Assembly: GCA_958422985.1 (NCBI GenBank) | Contig: CATZPY010000017.1 | Span: forward strand, 1-21,905 | DNA: 21,905 nt | Direction of reading: 5' to 3' | Source of the DNA: an uncultured Clostridium sp. | GTDB lineage: Bacteria; Bacillota; Clostridia; TANB77; CAG-508 | In this document: positions 9,358 to 16,502 of the stretch, in pieces | Layout of the letters: each line of letters starts with the position of its first letter | Position numbering within the stretch: position 1 is the stretch's first letter | Notes under the pieces: model-generated | What the model was told of the DNA's origin: nothing | The model's database searches: none | What the model saw: only the letters and a program-made list of their open reading frames with translations | Made by a program: the position numbers and the translations under genes

Positions 9358-10356
9358 ATGTTTAAACCACAAGCTATTTATTTTGAACCTAATATAAAAA
9401 ACTATGAATTGGGAAGAGAATTAATGAGCAAATATAAAGATATTCCTAAATTTGAAATTGAAAACCATAATAATATAGAAGAAATGCGAAACAAGCCAAA
9501 CAAAGAATTTGCTAATATGAAAAGAAACTTAATTATAGGAATTAGAAAAACACATAAATTTGTGGAAAACCATAAAACATCGGATTTTTTAGTACCATAT
9601 ACATCATCTGGATGCACTGCTTCATGTTTATATTGCTATTTGGTTTGTAATTATAATAAATGTAGCTATTTACGACTATTTGTAAATAGAGAGCAAATGT
9701 TAGATAAAATAATAAAAACAGCGGAGAAGGCAGATAAAAATTTGAATTTTGAAATAGGTAGTAATAGTGATTTGATTTTAGAAAATACAATTACAAACAA
9801 CTTAAAATGGACTATAGAAAATTTTAGACAAACAAAAAAGGGAAACTTAACATTTCCAACAAAATTTGATATGGTAGATAGCATTCTAAATTTAAACCAC
9901 AAAGGAAAAGTTACAATAAGAATGAGTGTGAACCCAGAAGAAATTATAAATAAAGTTGAACTAGGGACATCAAGATTGGAAAAAAGAATACAAGCTATAA
10001 ATAAACTAGCGGAAGCAGATTACAAGATAGGAATATTAATTGCACCTGTTATATTGGTTGAAAATTGGAAAGAGCTATACTTAAATCTTATAAAAAGATT
10101 ATCAATAGAATTATCGGAAAAAGTAAAAAAAGAAGTTTTTTTTGAAATAATATTTATGACATATAGTTATGTTCATACAAAAATTAATGAAGAAGCATTT
10201 CCAAATGCAATTAATTTGTATGACAGGAATTTAATGAAATCTAGGGGAAGAGGAAAGTATATGTATAAAGACGAATTTAGAAATGAAGGAAAACAGTTTT
10301 TTATAGATAATTTGCATAAATATTTTCCCAAAAATAAGATAGAATATATAGTTTAA
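9358..10356 (+). CDS. splB: Spore photoproduct lyase-like radical SAM protein
   Basis: 332 residues. I chose the ATG at 9358 over the in-frame ATG at 9346 because the GGAGG at 9348-9353 is correctly spaced for 9358 and would lie inside the coding region otherwise; family members also begin near MFxPxxIYxEP. The radical SAM motif CxxxCxxC is present as C86, C90 and C93 (GCTASCLYCYL) and holds the 4Fe-4S cluster. The flanking Y92 and Y94, matching important tyrosines in the Bacillus enzyme, are kept. Other family landmarks are IGIRKTHKF, YLRLFVN, GTSRLEKRI, RGRGKYMYKDE and the end KIEYIV. SplB repairs the UV lesion 5-thyminyl-5,6-dihydrothymine in spore DNA. The oddity is that the Bacillus FEASCTSD, which contains the hydrogen-donor Cys141, reads FEIGSNSD here, with serine at that place, and extra cysteines lie at 97 and 102. 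It may be a divergent or repurposed SPL-family enzyme. Confidence 0.88.
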   Translation: MFKPQAIYFEPNIKNYELGRELMSKYKDIPKFEIENHNNIEEMRNKPNKEFANMKRNLIIGIRKTHKFVENHKTSDFLVPYTSSGCTASCLYCYLVCNYNKCSYLRLFVNREQMLDKIIKTAEKADKNLNFEIGSNSDLILENTITNNLKWTIENFRQTKKGNLTFPTKFDMVDSILNLNHKGKVTIRMSVNPEEIINKVELGTSRLEKRIQAINKLAEADYKIGILIAPVILVENWKELYLNLIKRLSIELSEKVKKEVFFEIIFMTYSYVHTKINEEAFPNAINLYDRNLMKSRGRGKYMYKDEFRNEGKQFFIDNLHKYFPKNKIEYIV

Positions 10357-10470
10357 GGAAAAGATAAATAATAGCAAAGTGTTTGAAAAAACAGAAGGAG
10401 CAAAAGAAGTGATTTTACTCCCATGCCTAACTCCCGAAATACGAAATTACTAAAAAAACATATAAAATGG

Positions 10471-10499
10471 TTGCTAGATTTACAAAAAAAAATTATAAT
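10471..10499 (+). promoter_or_regulatory. SigA-type promoter for the small membrane protein gene
   Basis: TTGCTA (10471-10476), a 17-nt spacer, then a perfect TATAAT (10494-10499). Transcription would start near 10506, just upstream of the GAGGGA site at 10519-10524 and the ATG at 10529. Confidence 0.6.
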
Positions 10500-10528
10500 A
10501 ATAGCAAATAAAAAAAGCGAGGGATTAA

Positions 10529-10783
10529 ATGAACATAAGATTAATATTAGGAATCCTTGTAAGTATAGTAGCCGTTGAATTTATTGCCATAATTATACAA
10601 TTAGGAAAATATAAAAAAGTAGTAGAAGAAAGCATAGAATATGAGAACTTTAGAAAAGAAGTAATAATTAAGGCAAATAAAGAGAGAAGAGAACTAAAAG
10701 AGGCATTGGAAAAACAAAAAGAAATGCAAGATAAATTAGCAGAATTAAATAGAAAAAGGGAAAAAGCAAAAGAACGGGACTAA
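10529..10783 (+). CDS. Small membrane protein with C-terminal coiled coil
   Basis: 84 residues. Residues about 4-25 (ILGILVSIVAVEFIAIIIQL) form one membrane segment. They are followed by a highly charged helix from about residue 30 to the end, with a heptad-like pattern (RRELKEALEKQKEMQDKLAE), so a membrane-anchored coiled coil is likely. A GAGGGA site sits 4 nt before the ATG and a good promoter lies 30-58 bp upstream. I do not recognise a family and can give no function. It sits between the SplB-like gene and the thioester adhesin gene, which has its own promoter, so a shared role is not shown. Low-complexity charged helices are common in spurious ORFs of AT-rich genomes, but the promoter, ribosome binding site and clean membrane segment favour a real gene. 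Confidence 0.65.
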   Translation: MNIRLILGILVSIVAVEFIAIIIQLGKYKKVVEESIEYENFRKEVIIKANKERRELKEALEKQKEMQDKLAELNRKREKAKERD

Positions 10784-10869
10784 ATAAAAAAGGAAAAAAG
10801 TGAAATAATTAATTTATTAAATATTATATAAAAAAATGTAATTTAAAGCAAAATAATAAGCTAAAAATG

Positions 10870-10898
10870 TTGACTAAAAAAATCAGAATTAGTATAAT
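10870..10898 (+). promoter_or_regulatory. SigA-type promoter for the thioester adhesin gene
   Basis: TTGACT (10870-10875), an exact 17-nt spacer and TATAAT (10893-10898). The predicted start near 10905 leaves a leader of about 30 nt before the ATG at 10937. The useful ribosome binding site is probably AAAGGA at 10923-10928; the AAGGAG at 10930-10935 is too close to the start codon. Confidence 0.75.
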
Positions 10899-10936
10899 AA
10901 AAACTAGGGAAACTAAAGATAGAAAGGATAAGGAGT

Positions 10937-13066
10937 ATGAAAAAAAGTAAACTAACAATAATAGCAGTTGTATGCCTAATATGTGCTATTGCACTAAGCA
11001 TTTTTGCAACTAGTGTTAAAGCCACAACAATGGAATTTGGCTTGCAAGAATATAGAAAAGCAAGAGAAGATGGTGCGCAATATGGGTATAAAATTTCAGA
11101 TAAATATGTATGGAAACTTGTTACATATAATGCTCAAACAATAGACTATAGTAAAACAATATATTGCTTAAAAGCAGAACAAGGATTTTACACATCAAAC
11201 CCAGGTGTATTTAGACAAGAATATGATACATCATATAACTTAAAAGATAAAACATCTATGCCAAGCTTGCCAGTAGCAGAAGAAGATTATAACTCAATTA
11301 TTTGGATATTAAATCATGCATATATACCAAATGCAGAAACAGCAAAACAAGATAAAGAAGTTTTAATAAAAAATGCAGGAATAACAGATAAAGTGGAATT
11401 AACAGATGACGATATAGATGTTATTCAGCAATTAGCTATATGGTATTTCACAAACAAAGACAACCCTGTATATCATACAGATTTTGCAGGAGAGCCATCA
11501 TTACAAACAGTATTAGAATCTAAGAAGACAGGAGAAAATAAAGAAGAATATAAAGCAATAGAAGATAAAAATCAACCAAGATACGACCAAATGGAAAAAT
11601 TATTTAAATACTTAGTAGTAAATGCAAAAAATGCAACTGAAGAAGCAAACAAAAATGAGGCTCCATTAACATTAGAAAAAGGAACTCCAGCAGTTTCTAC
11701 AGAAAATGATAATTACATTATAGGACCATATGAAATTAAAAAGAATAATGATACTCCATATACTTTAAACATAAATGTAACAGACAGAAAAGGAACAAAC
11801 ATAACAGATAATGTAAAATTCTTAAATGCAGATAAACAAGAAATAAGCATAGATGACATAATAGGTAAAGAATTTTATTTAAAAATTCCGGTACAAACTA
11901 TAGTAACAAATAAAATAGACGGAATTAAATTTAATATGAATGGTACTTATACAGAAACTACAGCAACATACTGGACAAGCTCTTCAAACAGTACAGTACA
12001 ACCAATTGTAGTAATAGAAAGACAACCAAAAGAATTTTCTGGAAGCAATGAAGTTTTATTTTCAGTAGAAGGAAAATATAGTTTTAAATTAGTAAAAGTA
12101 GATTCAGAAGATATAAACAAAAAATTACAAGGTGCAGAGTTCGAAATTACAACACCTACAGGAACTCAAAAATACATAACAGATGAAAACGGAGAAATAA
12201 ACGTAGCAGACATTAAAATTACAGAGCCAGGTGTTGATACAATAACAATAAAAGAAACAAAAGCACCAGAACCATACAAAATATTACTAAAAGAACCATT
12301 AACATTAAAAGTAACAAAAGATGTAGCTAATGGTAGTTATACAGCGACAGATGCAACATTAGAAGGATACGGAAAAGATGCTGTTCAAATAAAAGATGGA
12401 GTTGTTACAATAACTGTTGCAAATAAACCAAAGATATTCGACTTAAGCCTAAAAAAATGGGTAAGTAAAGCAATAGTAACAAACGAAGATGGATCACAAA
12501 ACATAATAGAAACAGGACATACAGGGGATGAAAATCCAGAACCACCAGCAAAAGTAGATTTAGGAAGACAAGATATAAATAAAGTAACAGTAAAATTCGA
12601 ATTCCAAATAAAAGTAACAAACGAAGGTGAAGTTGCAGGTTATGTAAAAGAAATAACAGATTATATACCAGAAGGACTAAGATTTGTAAAAGAGGATAAT
12701 CCAGATTGGTATGAAAGAGAACCATTAGACGGAAAAGAGAGAGTTGCAACTAAGAAGCTAGAAAATACATTATTAGAGCCAGGAGAAAGTGCTACAGTTT
12801 CTATATTATTAACATGGATAAATGGTGAAGATAATATGGGACTAAAAACAAATATAGCAGAAATAAGCCAAGATGATAACGAATTTGACTTACCAGATAT
12901 AGATTCTACACCGGACAATTTTAAAAATGGTGAAGACGATATAGATGATGCACCTGTTATTATAACAGTAGCATTAGGGGATACAGTACTATATATTGGT
13001 GTTGCAACACTTGCAATAGTAATATTAACAGTAGGAACATTTATTATAAAGAAATATGCAATATAA
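10937..13066 (+). CDS. Secreted thioester-domain adhesin with SpaA-type and DUF11-like domains
   Basis: 709 residues. A signal peptide ends at about A29 (TSVKA). The region 55-235 has the marks of a class I thioester (TQXA) domain: a Cys in TIYCLKAE (C77) and the Gln of QQLAIWYF (Q165), which would form the internal thioester used by Gram-positive adhesins to bond covalently to host amines. Residues 381-499 form a Cna_B/SpaA-type domain with K387 (LVKVD), E440 (KETKAP) and N497 (TVANKP), placed to make an isopeptide cross-link. Residues 500-672 resemble the DUF11-like domain of clostridial surface proteins (FDLSLKKW, DYIPEGLRF, DIDSTPDNF, EDDIDDAP). A membrane segment (about 683-702) and KKYAI end the protein; there is no LPxTG, so it is probably membrane-anchored rather than sortase-linked. 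It has its own promoter and is followed by two terminator-like hairpins, so it is a single-gene unit. Domain calls are from motifs, not a search. Confidence 0.87.
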   Translation: MKKSKLTIIAVVCLICAIALSIFATSVKATTMEFGLQEYRKAREDGAQYGYKISDKYVWKLVTYNAQTIDYSKTIYCLKAEQGFYTSNPGVFRQEYDTSYNLKDKTSMPSLPVAEEDYNSIIWILNHAYIPNAETAKQDKEVLIKNAGITDKVELTDDDIDVIQQLAIWYFTNKDNPVYHTDFAGEPSLQTVLESKKTGENKEEYKAIEDKNQPRYDQMEKLFKYLVVNAKNATEEANKNEAPLTLEKGTPAVSTENDNYIIGPYEIKKNNDTPYTLNINVTDRKGTNITDNVKFLNADKQEISIDDIIGKEFYLKIPVQTIVTNKIDGIKFNMNGTYTETTATYWTSSSNSTVQPIVVIERQPKEFSGSNEVLFSVEGKYSFKLVKVDSEDINKKLQGAEFEITTPTGTQKYITDENGEINVADIKITEPGVDTITIKETKAPEPYKILLKEPLTLKVTKDVANGSYTATDATLEGYGKDAVQIKDGVVTITVANKPKIFDLSLKKWVSKAIVTNEDGSQNIIETGHTGDENPEPPAKVDLGRQDINKVTVKFEFQIKVTNEGEVAGYVKEITDYIPEGLRFVKEDNPDWYEREPLDGKERVATKKLENTLLEPGESATVSILLTWINGEDNMGLKTNIAEISQDDNEFDLPDIDSTPDNFKNGEDDIDDAPVIITVALGDTVLYIGVATLAIVILTVGTFIIKKYAI

Positions 13067-13081
13067 AAAATAGTTAATTAT

Positions 13082-13117
13082 AAAACCCAAAGTGTTATAT
13101 AACATGGAGGGTTTTTT
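13082..13117 (+). terminator. Intrinsic terminator after the thioester adhesin gene
   Basis: AAAACCC (13082-13088) pairs with GGGTTTT and runs into six T (13112-13117). The loop holds the perfect palindrome TGTTATATAACA, which can form an inner stem. It begins 16 bp after the stop codon. Confidence 0.75.
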
Positions 13118-13135
13118 ATATATTAGATAATTATG

Positions 13136-13194
13136 GCGTACCATAAATTTTCTTAGAATTTACATTTGTTAGAAAATCTTAGGTACGCTTTTTT
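13136..13194 (+). terminator. Second hairpin with T-run downstream of the adhesin gene
   Basis: GCGTACC (13136-13142) pairs perfectly with GGTACGC (13182-13188), and inner arms ATTTTCT/AGAAAAT extend the structure. Six T follow (13189-13194). With the hairpin 20 bp upstream this makes a tandem termination zone that isolates the adhesin from the rplI block. It could also be a small regulatory RNA end or a palindromic repeat; I see no second copy in the window. Confidence 0.6.
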
Positions 13195-13288
13195 ATTGTA
13201 CTTTTTGTCACTTGTTAAAGGAAAAAATATTGGACTGCGATTTTAACCAACATCTCCCAAGCTTAGCATAATCTAAGTAGAATGCCTC

Positions 13289-13317
13289 TTGAAAAAGATT
13301 GGCAAATAGTGTAAAAT
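13289..13317 (+). promoter_or_regulatory. SigA-type promoter of the rplI-dnaB-tilS block
   Basis: TTGAAA (13289-13294), a 17-nt spacer and TAAAAT (13312-13317), giving a leader of about 105 nt before rplI. The remainder of the 364-bp gene-free stretch 13067-13430 holds the two terminators above and a small inverted repeat CTTAG/CTAAG near 13262-13277 just before the -35 box; nothing else is recognisable. Confidence 0.65.
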
Positions 13318-13430
13318 GTATAAAGCTAAAAAAGAGCAAAATTATAGGGTAATGTAAAGAAATCTATGAAAATAGATTATAAAAATGTTATCTAAAACTA
13401 ATTAAAGATTATATGAAGGAGGAATAGAAA

Positions 13431-13877
13431 ATGAAAGTAATTTTATTAGACAATATTAAGGGTGTAGGAAAAAAAGATGAGGTAATAAATGCAAGTGATG
13501 GCTATGCAAGAAATTTTCTATTTCCTAAAAAGTTAGCAGTAGAAGCTAATGCAGAGAATATGGCAAAATTAAAAGGAAAACAAGATTCTGCAAGCCATAA
13601 AAAAGCAGTAGAAAAAGATGAAGCAAAACAAATAGCAGAAAAGTTAAAAACAATATGTCCAAAATTAAAGATAAAAACAGGAGAAAATGGAAAAGTATTT
13701 GGTGGTGTAACTGCTAAAGATATTGCAGATGTACTAAATAAAGAATATAAAATAAACATAGACAAAAAAAGAATAGAACTAAAAGAAAGTATTAAAACTT
13801 TAGGAGTTTCAAAGGTTAATGTAAAACTATATGAAGGAGTTACAGGTGAAATAAAAATAGATATAATTCCAGAATAA
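13431..13877 (+). CDS. rplI: 50S ribosomal protein L9
   Basis: 148 residues, the usual length for L9. The N-terminal signature is complete: MKVILLDNIKGVGKKDEV, then SDGYARNFLFPKKLA, the conserved rRNA-binding loop. A long charged connecting helix (about 40-75) leads to the C-terminal domain, with KTGENGKVFGGVTAKDIAD and a closing VTGEIKIDIIPE. L9 binds domain V of 23S rRNA near the base of the L1 stalk and bridges out from the ribosome. A perfect AAGGAGG (13416-13422) precedes the ATG by 8 nt. It is the first gene of the core block, and the rplI-dnaB order is widespread in Firmicutes. Confidence 0.98.
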   Translation: MKVILLDNIKGVGKKDEVINASDGYARNFLFPKKLAVEANAENMAKLKGKQDSASHKKAVEKDEAKQIAEKLKTICPKLKIKTGENGKVFGGVTAKDIADVLNKEYKINIDKKRIELKESIKTLGVSKVNVKLYEGVTGEIKIDIIPE

Positions 13878-13890
13878 TATTAAGAAAAGA

Positions 13891-13930
13891 TTGTAGCAAA
13901 CTAAAAAATATTATAATAAATTTGCTACAA
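13891..13930 (+). other. Perfect inverted repeat (RNA hairpin) between rplI and dnaB
   Basis: TTGTAGCAAA (13891-13900) and TTTGCTACAA (13921-13930) are exact reverse complements around a 20-nt A/T loop. It starts 13 bp after the rplI stop and ends 39 bp before dnaB. There is no T-run after it, so full termination is unlikely; it may adjust dnaB levels relative to rplI by partial pausing or by being a processing site. Confidence 0.6.
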
Positions 13931-13969
13931 GTGAAAATATTAAGTTTAAAGTAATTTAGGAGGAATAAA

Positions 13970-15304
13970 ATGGAGTTAGGAAAAATTCCACCAAACGATG
14001 TAGAAGCAGAGCAAGCTGTTATAGGTAGTATGCTAACAGATAGAGATGCTGTAATATCTGCAATAGAAATTCTTAAAGAAGAAGATTTTTATAGAGAAGA
14101 CAATAAAACTATATATGAAGCAATTTTAAACCTATATAATAGATCAGAACCAATAGATATTATAACATTAAAGGCAGAGCTAACATCTATGGGAATGTTC
14201 GAAAAAATAGGTGGGTTAGAATATATAGTAGGGTTGCCAGAAAAGGTACCAACAACAGCAAACGTAGAAAGATACATTAATATAGTAAAAGAAAAGTCAG
14301 AATTAAGAAGACTTATAAAAGCAGCAAATGAAATTATAGAACAAGGTTATGACCCAACAGAAAATATAGACGATATAATGAACAGTGCAGAAAAAAAGAT
14401 TTTTAATATTATGCAAGATAAAGACCAAAAAACTTATAGTGCAATAAAAGATGTTTTAGTAGATGCTTTTACAGAGCTAGAACAATTATATAACCAAAAA
14501 CAACACATAACAGGTGTACCTACAGGTTTTATAGACTTAGATTACAAAACAGCAGGTCTTCACAATTCAGATTTAATCCTAATTGCAGCAAGACCTGCCA
14601 TGGGAAAATCTGCATTTGCTTTAAATATTGCAACAAATGCAGCAGTAAAAGCAAAAGTTCCAGCAGTATTATTTAGCCTAGAAATGTCTAAGGAGCAAAT
14701 GGTAAACAGAATTTTGTGTAGTGAAGCAATGGTAGATAGCAACAAAGTAAGAACAGGAAAAATAGACGATGACGACTGGATAAAACTTGCAGACACAATG
14801 GGAGATTTATCAGAAGCACCTATTTATATAGACGATACACCAGGTATTTCTATTAACGAAATAAGGGCAAAATGTAGAAAACTTAAACTAGAAAGAGATA
14901 TAGGTTTAGTAGTAATAGACTATTTGCAACTTGTACAAGGATCATCAAAAAGAGCTTCTGGAAGTAGAGAACAAGAAATTTCGGAAATAAGTAGATCTTT
15001 AAAAATATTAGCAAAAGAAATAAATGTACCAGTAATAGCACTATCACAATTATCTAGAGCGCCAGAACAAAGACCAGACCATAGACCTATGCTTTCTGAC
15101 CTTCGTGAGTCTGGAGCTATAGAGCAAGACGCGGATATCGTAATGTTCTTATATAGAGATGATTACTATAACGAAGATAGTGAAGACAAAGGTTTAGCAG
15201 AAGTAATAATAGCAAAACACAGAGCTGGTTCAACAGGTACTGTAAAGCTAGTATGGCTTGGTAATTACACAAAATTTGCTAATATGGAAAGATATAGAGA
15301 ATAA
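13970..15304 (+). CDS. dnaB: Replicative DNA helicase DnaB
   Basis: 444 residues, normal length. The N-terminal DnaB domain begins PPNDVEAEQAVIGSML and carries residues 1-150 for hexamer contacts and DnaG primase interaction. The RecA-like motor follows: Walker A ARPAMGKS (207-214), SLEMSKEQM (236-244), Walker B GLVVIDYLQL (312-321), the LSQLSR loop (359-363 region), and the KHRAGSTG arginine-finger segment (416-423). The enzyme unwinds DNA 5' to 3' ahead of the replisome using ATP. AGGAGGA at 13958-13964 sits 5 nt before the ATG. It lies 92 bp after rplI with only a hairpin between, so cotranscription is likely. No intein or missing motif is seen. Confidence 0.98.
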   Translation: MELGKIPPNDVEAEQAVIGSMLTDRDAVISAIEILKEEDFYREDNKTIYEAILNLYNRSEPIDIITLKAELTSMGMFEKIGGLEYIVGLPEKVPTTANVERYINIVKEKSELRRLIKAANEIIEQGYDPTENIDDIMNSAEKKIFNIMQDKDQKTYSAIKDVLVDAFTELEQLYNQKQHITGVPTGFIDLDYKTAGLHNSDLILIAARPAMGKSAFALNIATNAAVKAKVPAVLFSLEMSKEQMVNRILCSEAMVDSNKVRTGKIDDDDWIKLADTMGDLSEAPIYIDDTPGISINEIRAKCRKLKLERDIGLVVIDYLQLVQGSSKRASGSREQEISEISRSLKILAKEINVPVIALSQLSRAPEQRPDHRPMLSDLRESGAIEQDADIVMFLYRDDYYNEDSEDKGLAEVIIAKHRAGSTGTVKLVWLGNYTKFANMERYRE

Positions 15305-15390
15305 ATTATAAAATATATAAGTGCAAAAAAGATAAGTTACGACTTAATATTTTAAATATAGAGAATAAATTAGTTTTAAGGGACGGTAGA

Positions 15391-16374
15391 ATGGAAAAAA
15401 ATATTTTAAAAACCATAAAAAAATATGAACTAATAGAATCTGGGGATAAAGTACTTATTGCAGTATCTGGGGGACCAGATTCTATGTGTTTATTAGACGT
15501 TTTAAACAAATTAAAAGCAAATCTAGGAATAGAAATAGCAGTTGCACATGTAAACCATGGAATAAGAAAAGAAGCGAAAGAGGAAACAGAATACATAAAA
15601 GAATATTGTAGTAAATATAATATAAAGATATATATAAAATATGCAAATGTATTAAGTCTTGCAAAAGAAGATAAAATAGGTTTAGAAGAAGAAGGCAGAA
15701 AAGTGAGATATAACTTCTTTGATGAAATTTTAGAAGAAACAGGATTTAATAAAATTGCGATTGCTCATAATATGAATGACAAAGCAGAAACTGTTTTAAT
15801 GAATATAATAAGAGGAGCAGGAAGCTTAGGGCTAAAAGGAATAGAGCCAAAAAGAGAAAATAAATATATAAGGCCTTTAATAGAAACCGAAAGATGTGAT
15901 ATAGAAAAATATTGCGAGGAAAATAAGTTAGAACCTAAATTAGACCAAAGCAATAATGATAATGCATATACAAGAAATAAGATAAGAAATGTACTAATTC
16001 CATTTATAAAAGAAGAATTTAACCCTAATATAATAAAAGGAATTAATAAATTATCTGAAATAGTAACAGAAGAACAGAATTATTTAGAAAAAATTGTGAA
16101 TAATATATATAATAAAATAAAAATAGAAGAAACAAACGAAAAAGTAGTATTAAGCTTAAAAGAATTTAATGAACAAGAAGATATAATAAAAAAGAGGATA
16201 TTAATACTTAGCATAGCCAAAATATTTGGAACAAGCAAAAATATAGAAAAAATACATATAGAAGACATTATAAAACTATGCAAAAGAAATATAGGAAACA
16301 AATATTTAACACCAAACAAAAATGTAAAAGTTTTTGTAAATAAAGGAAAAATTATTATATCACATACATATTAA
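15391..16374 (+). CDS. tilS: tRNA(Ile)-lysidine synthase, short form
   Basis: 327 residues. The N-terminal PP-loop ATPase is clear: SGGPDS at 26-31, AHVNHGIR (52-59), AIAHNMNDKAETVLMN (123-138) followed by RGAGSLGLKGI, and the D185 / TRNKIRN segment (194-200). TilS attaches lysine to C34 of tRNA-Ile(CAU) so that it reads AUA instead of AUG. This matters here because ATA is one of the commonest isoleucine codons in the window. Most bacterial TilS proteins exceed 420 residues; this one ends shortly after the central helical domain and lacks most or all of the C-terminal domain, like the compact Aquifex form. It lies 86 bp after dnaB with no terminator seen and only a modest AAGGGA-type site before ATG. 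The usual hpt gene is not between tilS and ftsH. Confidence 0.95.
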   Translation: MEKNILKTIKKYELIESGDKVLIAVSGGPDSMCLLDVLNKLKANLGIEIAVAHVNHGIRKEAKEETEYIKEYCSKYNIKIYIKYANVLSLAKEDKIGLEEEGRKVRYNFFDEILEETGFNKIAIAHNMNDKAETVLMNIIRGAGSLGLKGIEPKRENKYIRPLIETERCDIEKYCEENKLEPKLDQSNNDNAYTRNKIRNVLIPFIKEEFNPNIIKGINKLSEIVTEEQNYLEKIVNNIYNKIKIEETNEKVVLSLKEFNEQEDIIKKRILILSIAKIFGTSKNIEKIHIEDIIKLCKRNIGNKYLTPNKNVKVFVNKGKIIISHTY

Positions 16375-16422
16375 TATCCGTAAGAGGAAATAACTTGACA
16401 CACAAAAGAAACAAAAAATAGC

Positions 16423-16451
16423 TTGAAATCAATTGATATATATGGTATATA
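16423..16451 (+). promoter_or_regulatory. SigA-type promoter of ftsH
   Basis: TTGAAA (16423-16428), a 17-nt spacer and TATATA (16446-16451), about 52 bp before the ftsH start. A second -35-like TTGACA lies at 16394-16399 but has no good -10 at the proper distance. Confidence 0.6.
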
Positions 16452-16502
16452 TGCATATAGCAATAAAGAAAATTCGTAAAAATATGATAGGAGGAAATTA
16501 AA

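Noticed and set aside
12890..13066. LPxTG-type sortase signal in the thioester adhesin
   Set aside because: LPDID near residue 652 is part of the DUF11-like repeat, about 30 residues before the membrane helix, and lacks the T-G pair.
16394..16399. TTGACA as the ftsH -35 box
   Set aside because: No acceptable -10 lies 16-18 nt downstream; TTGAAA at 16423 with TATATA is better placed.
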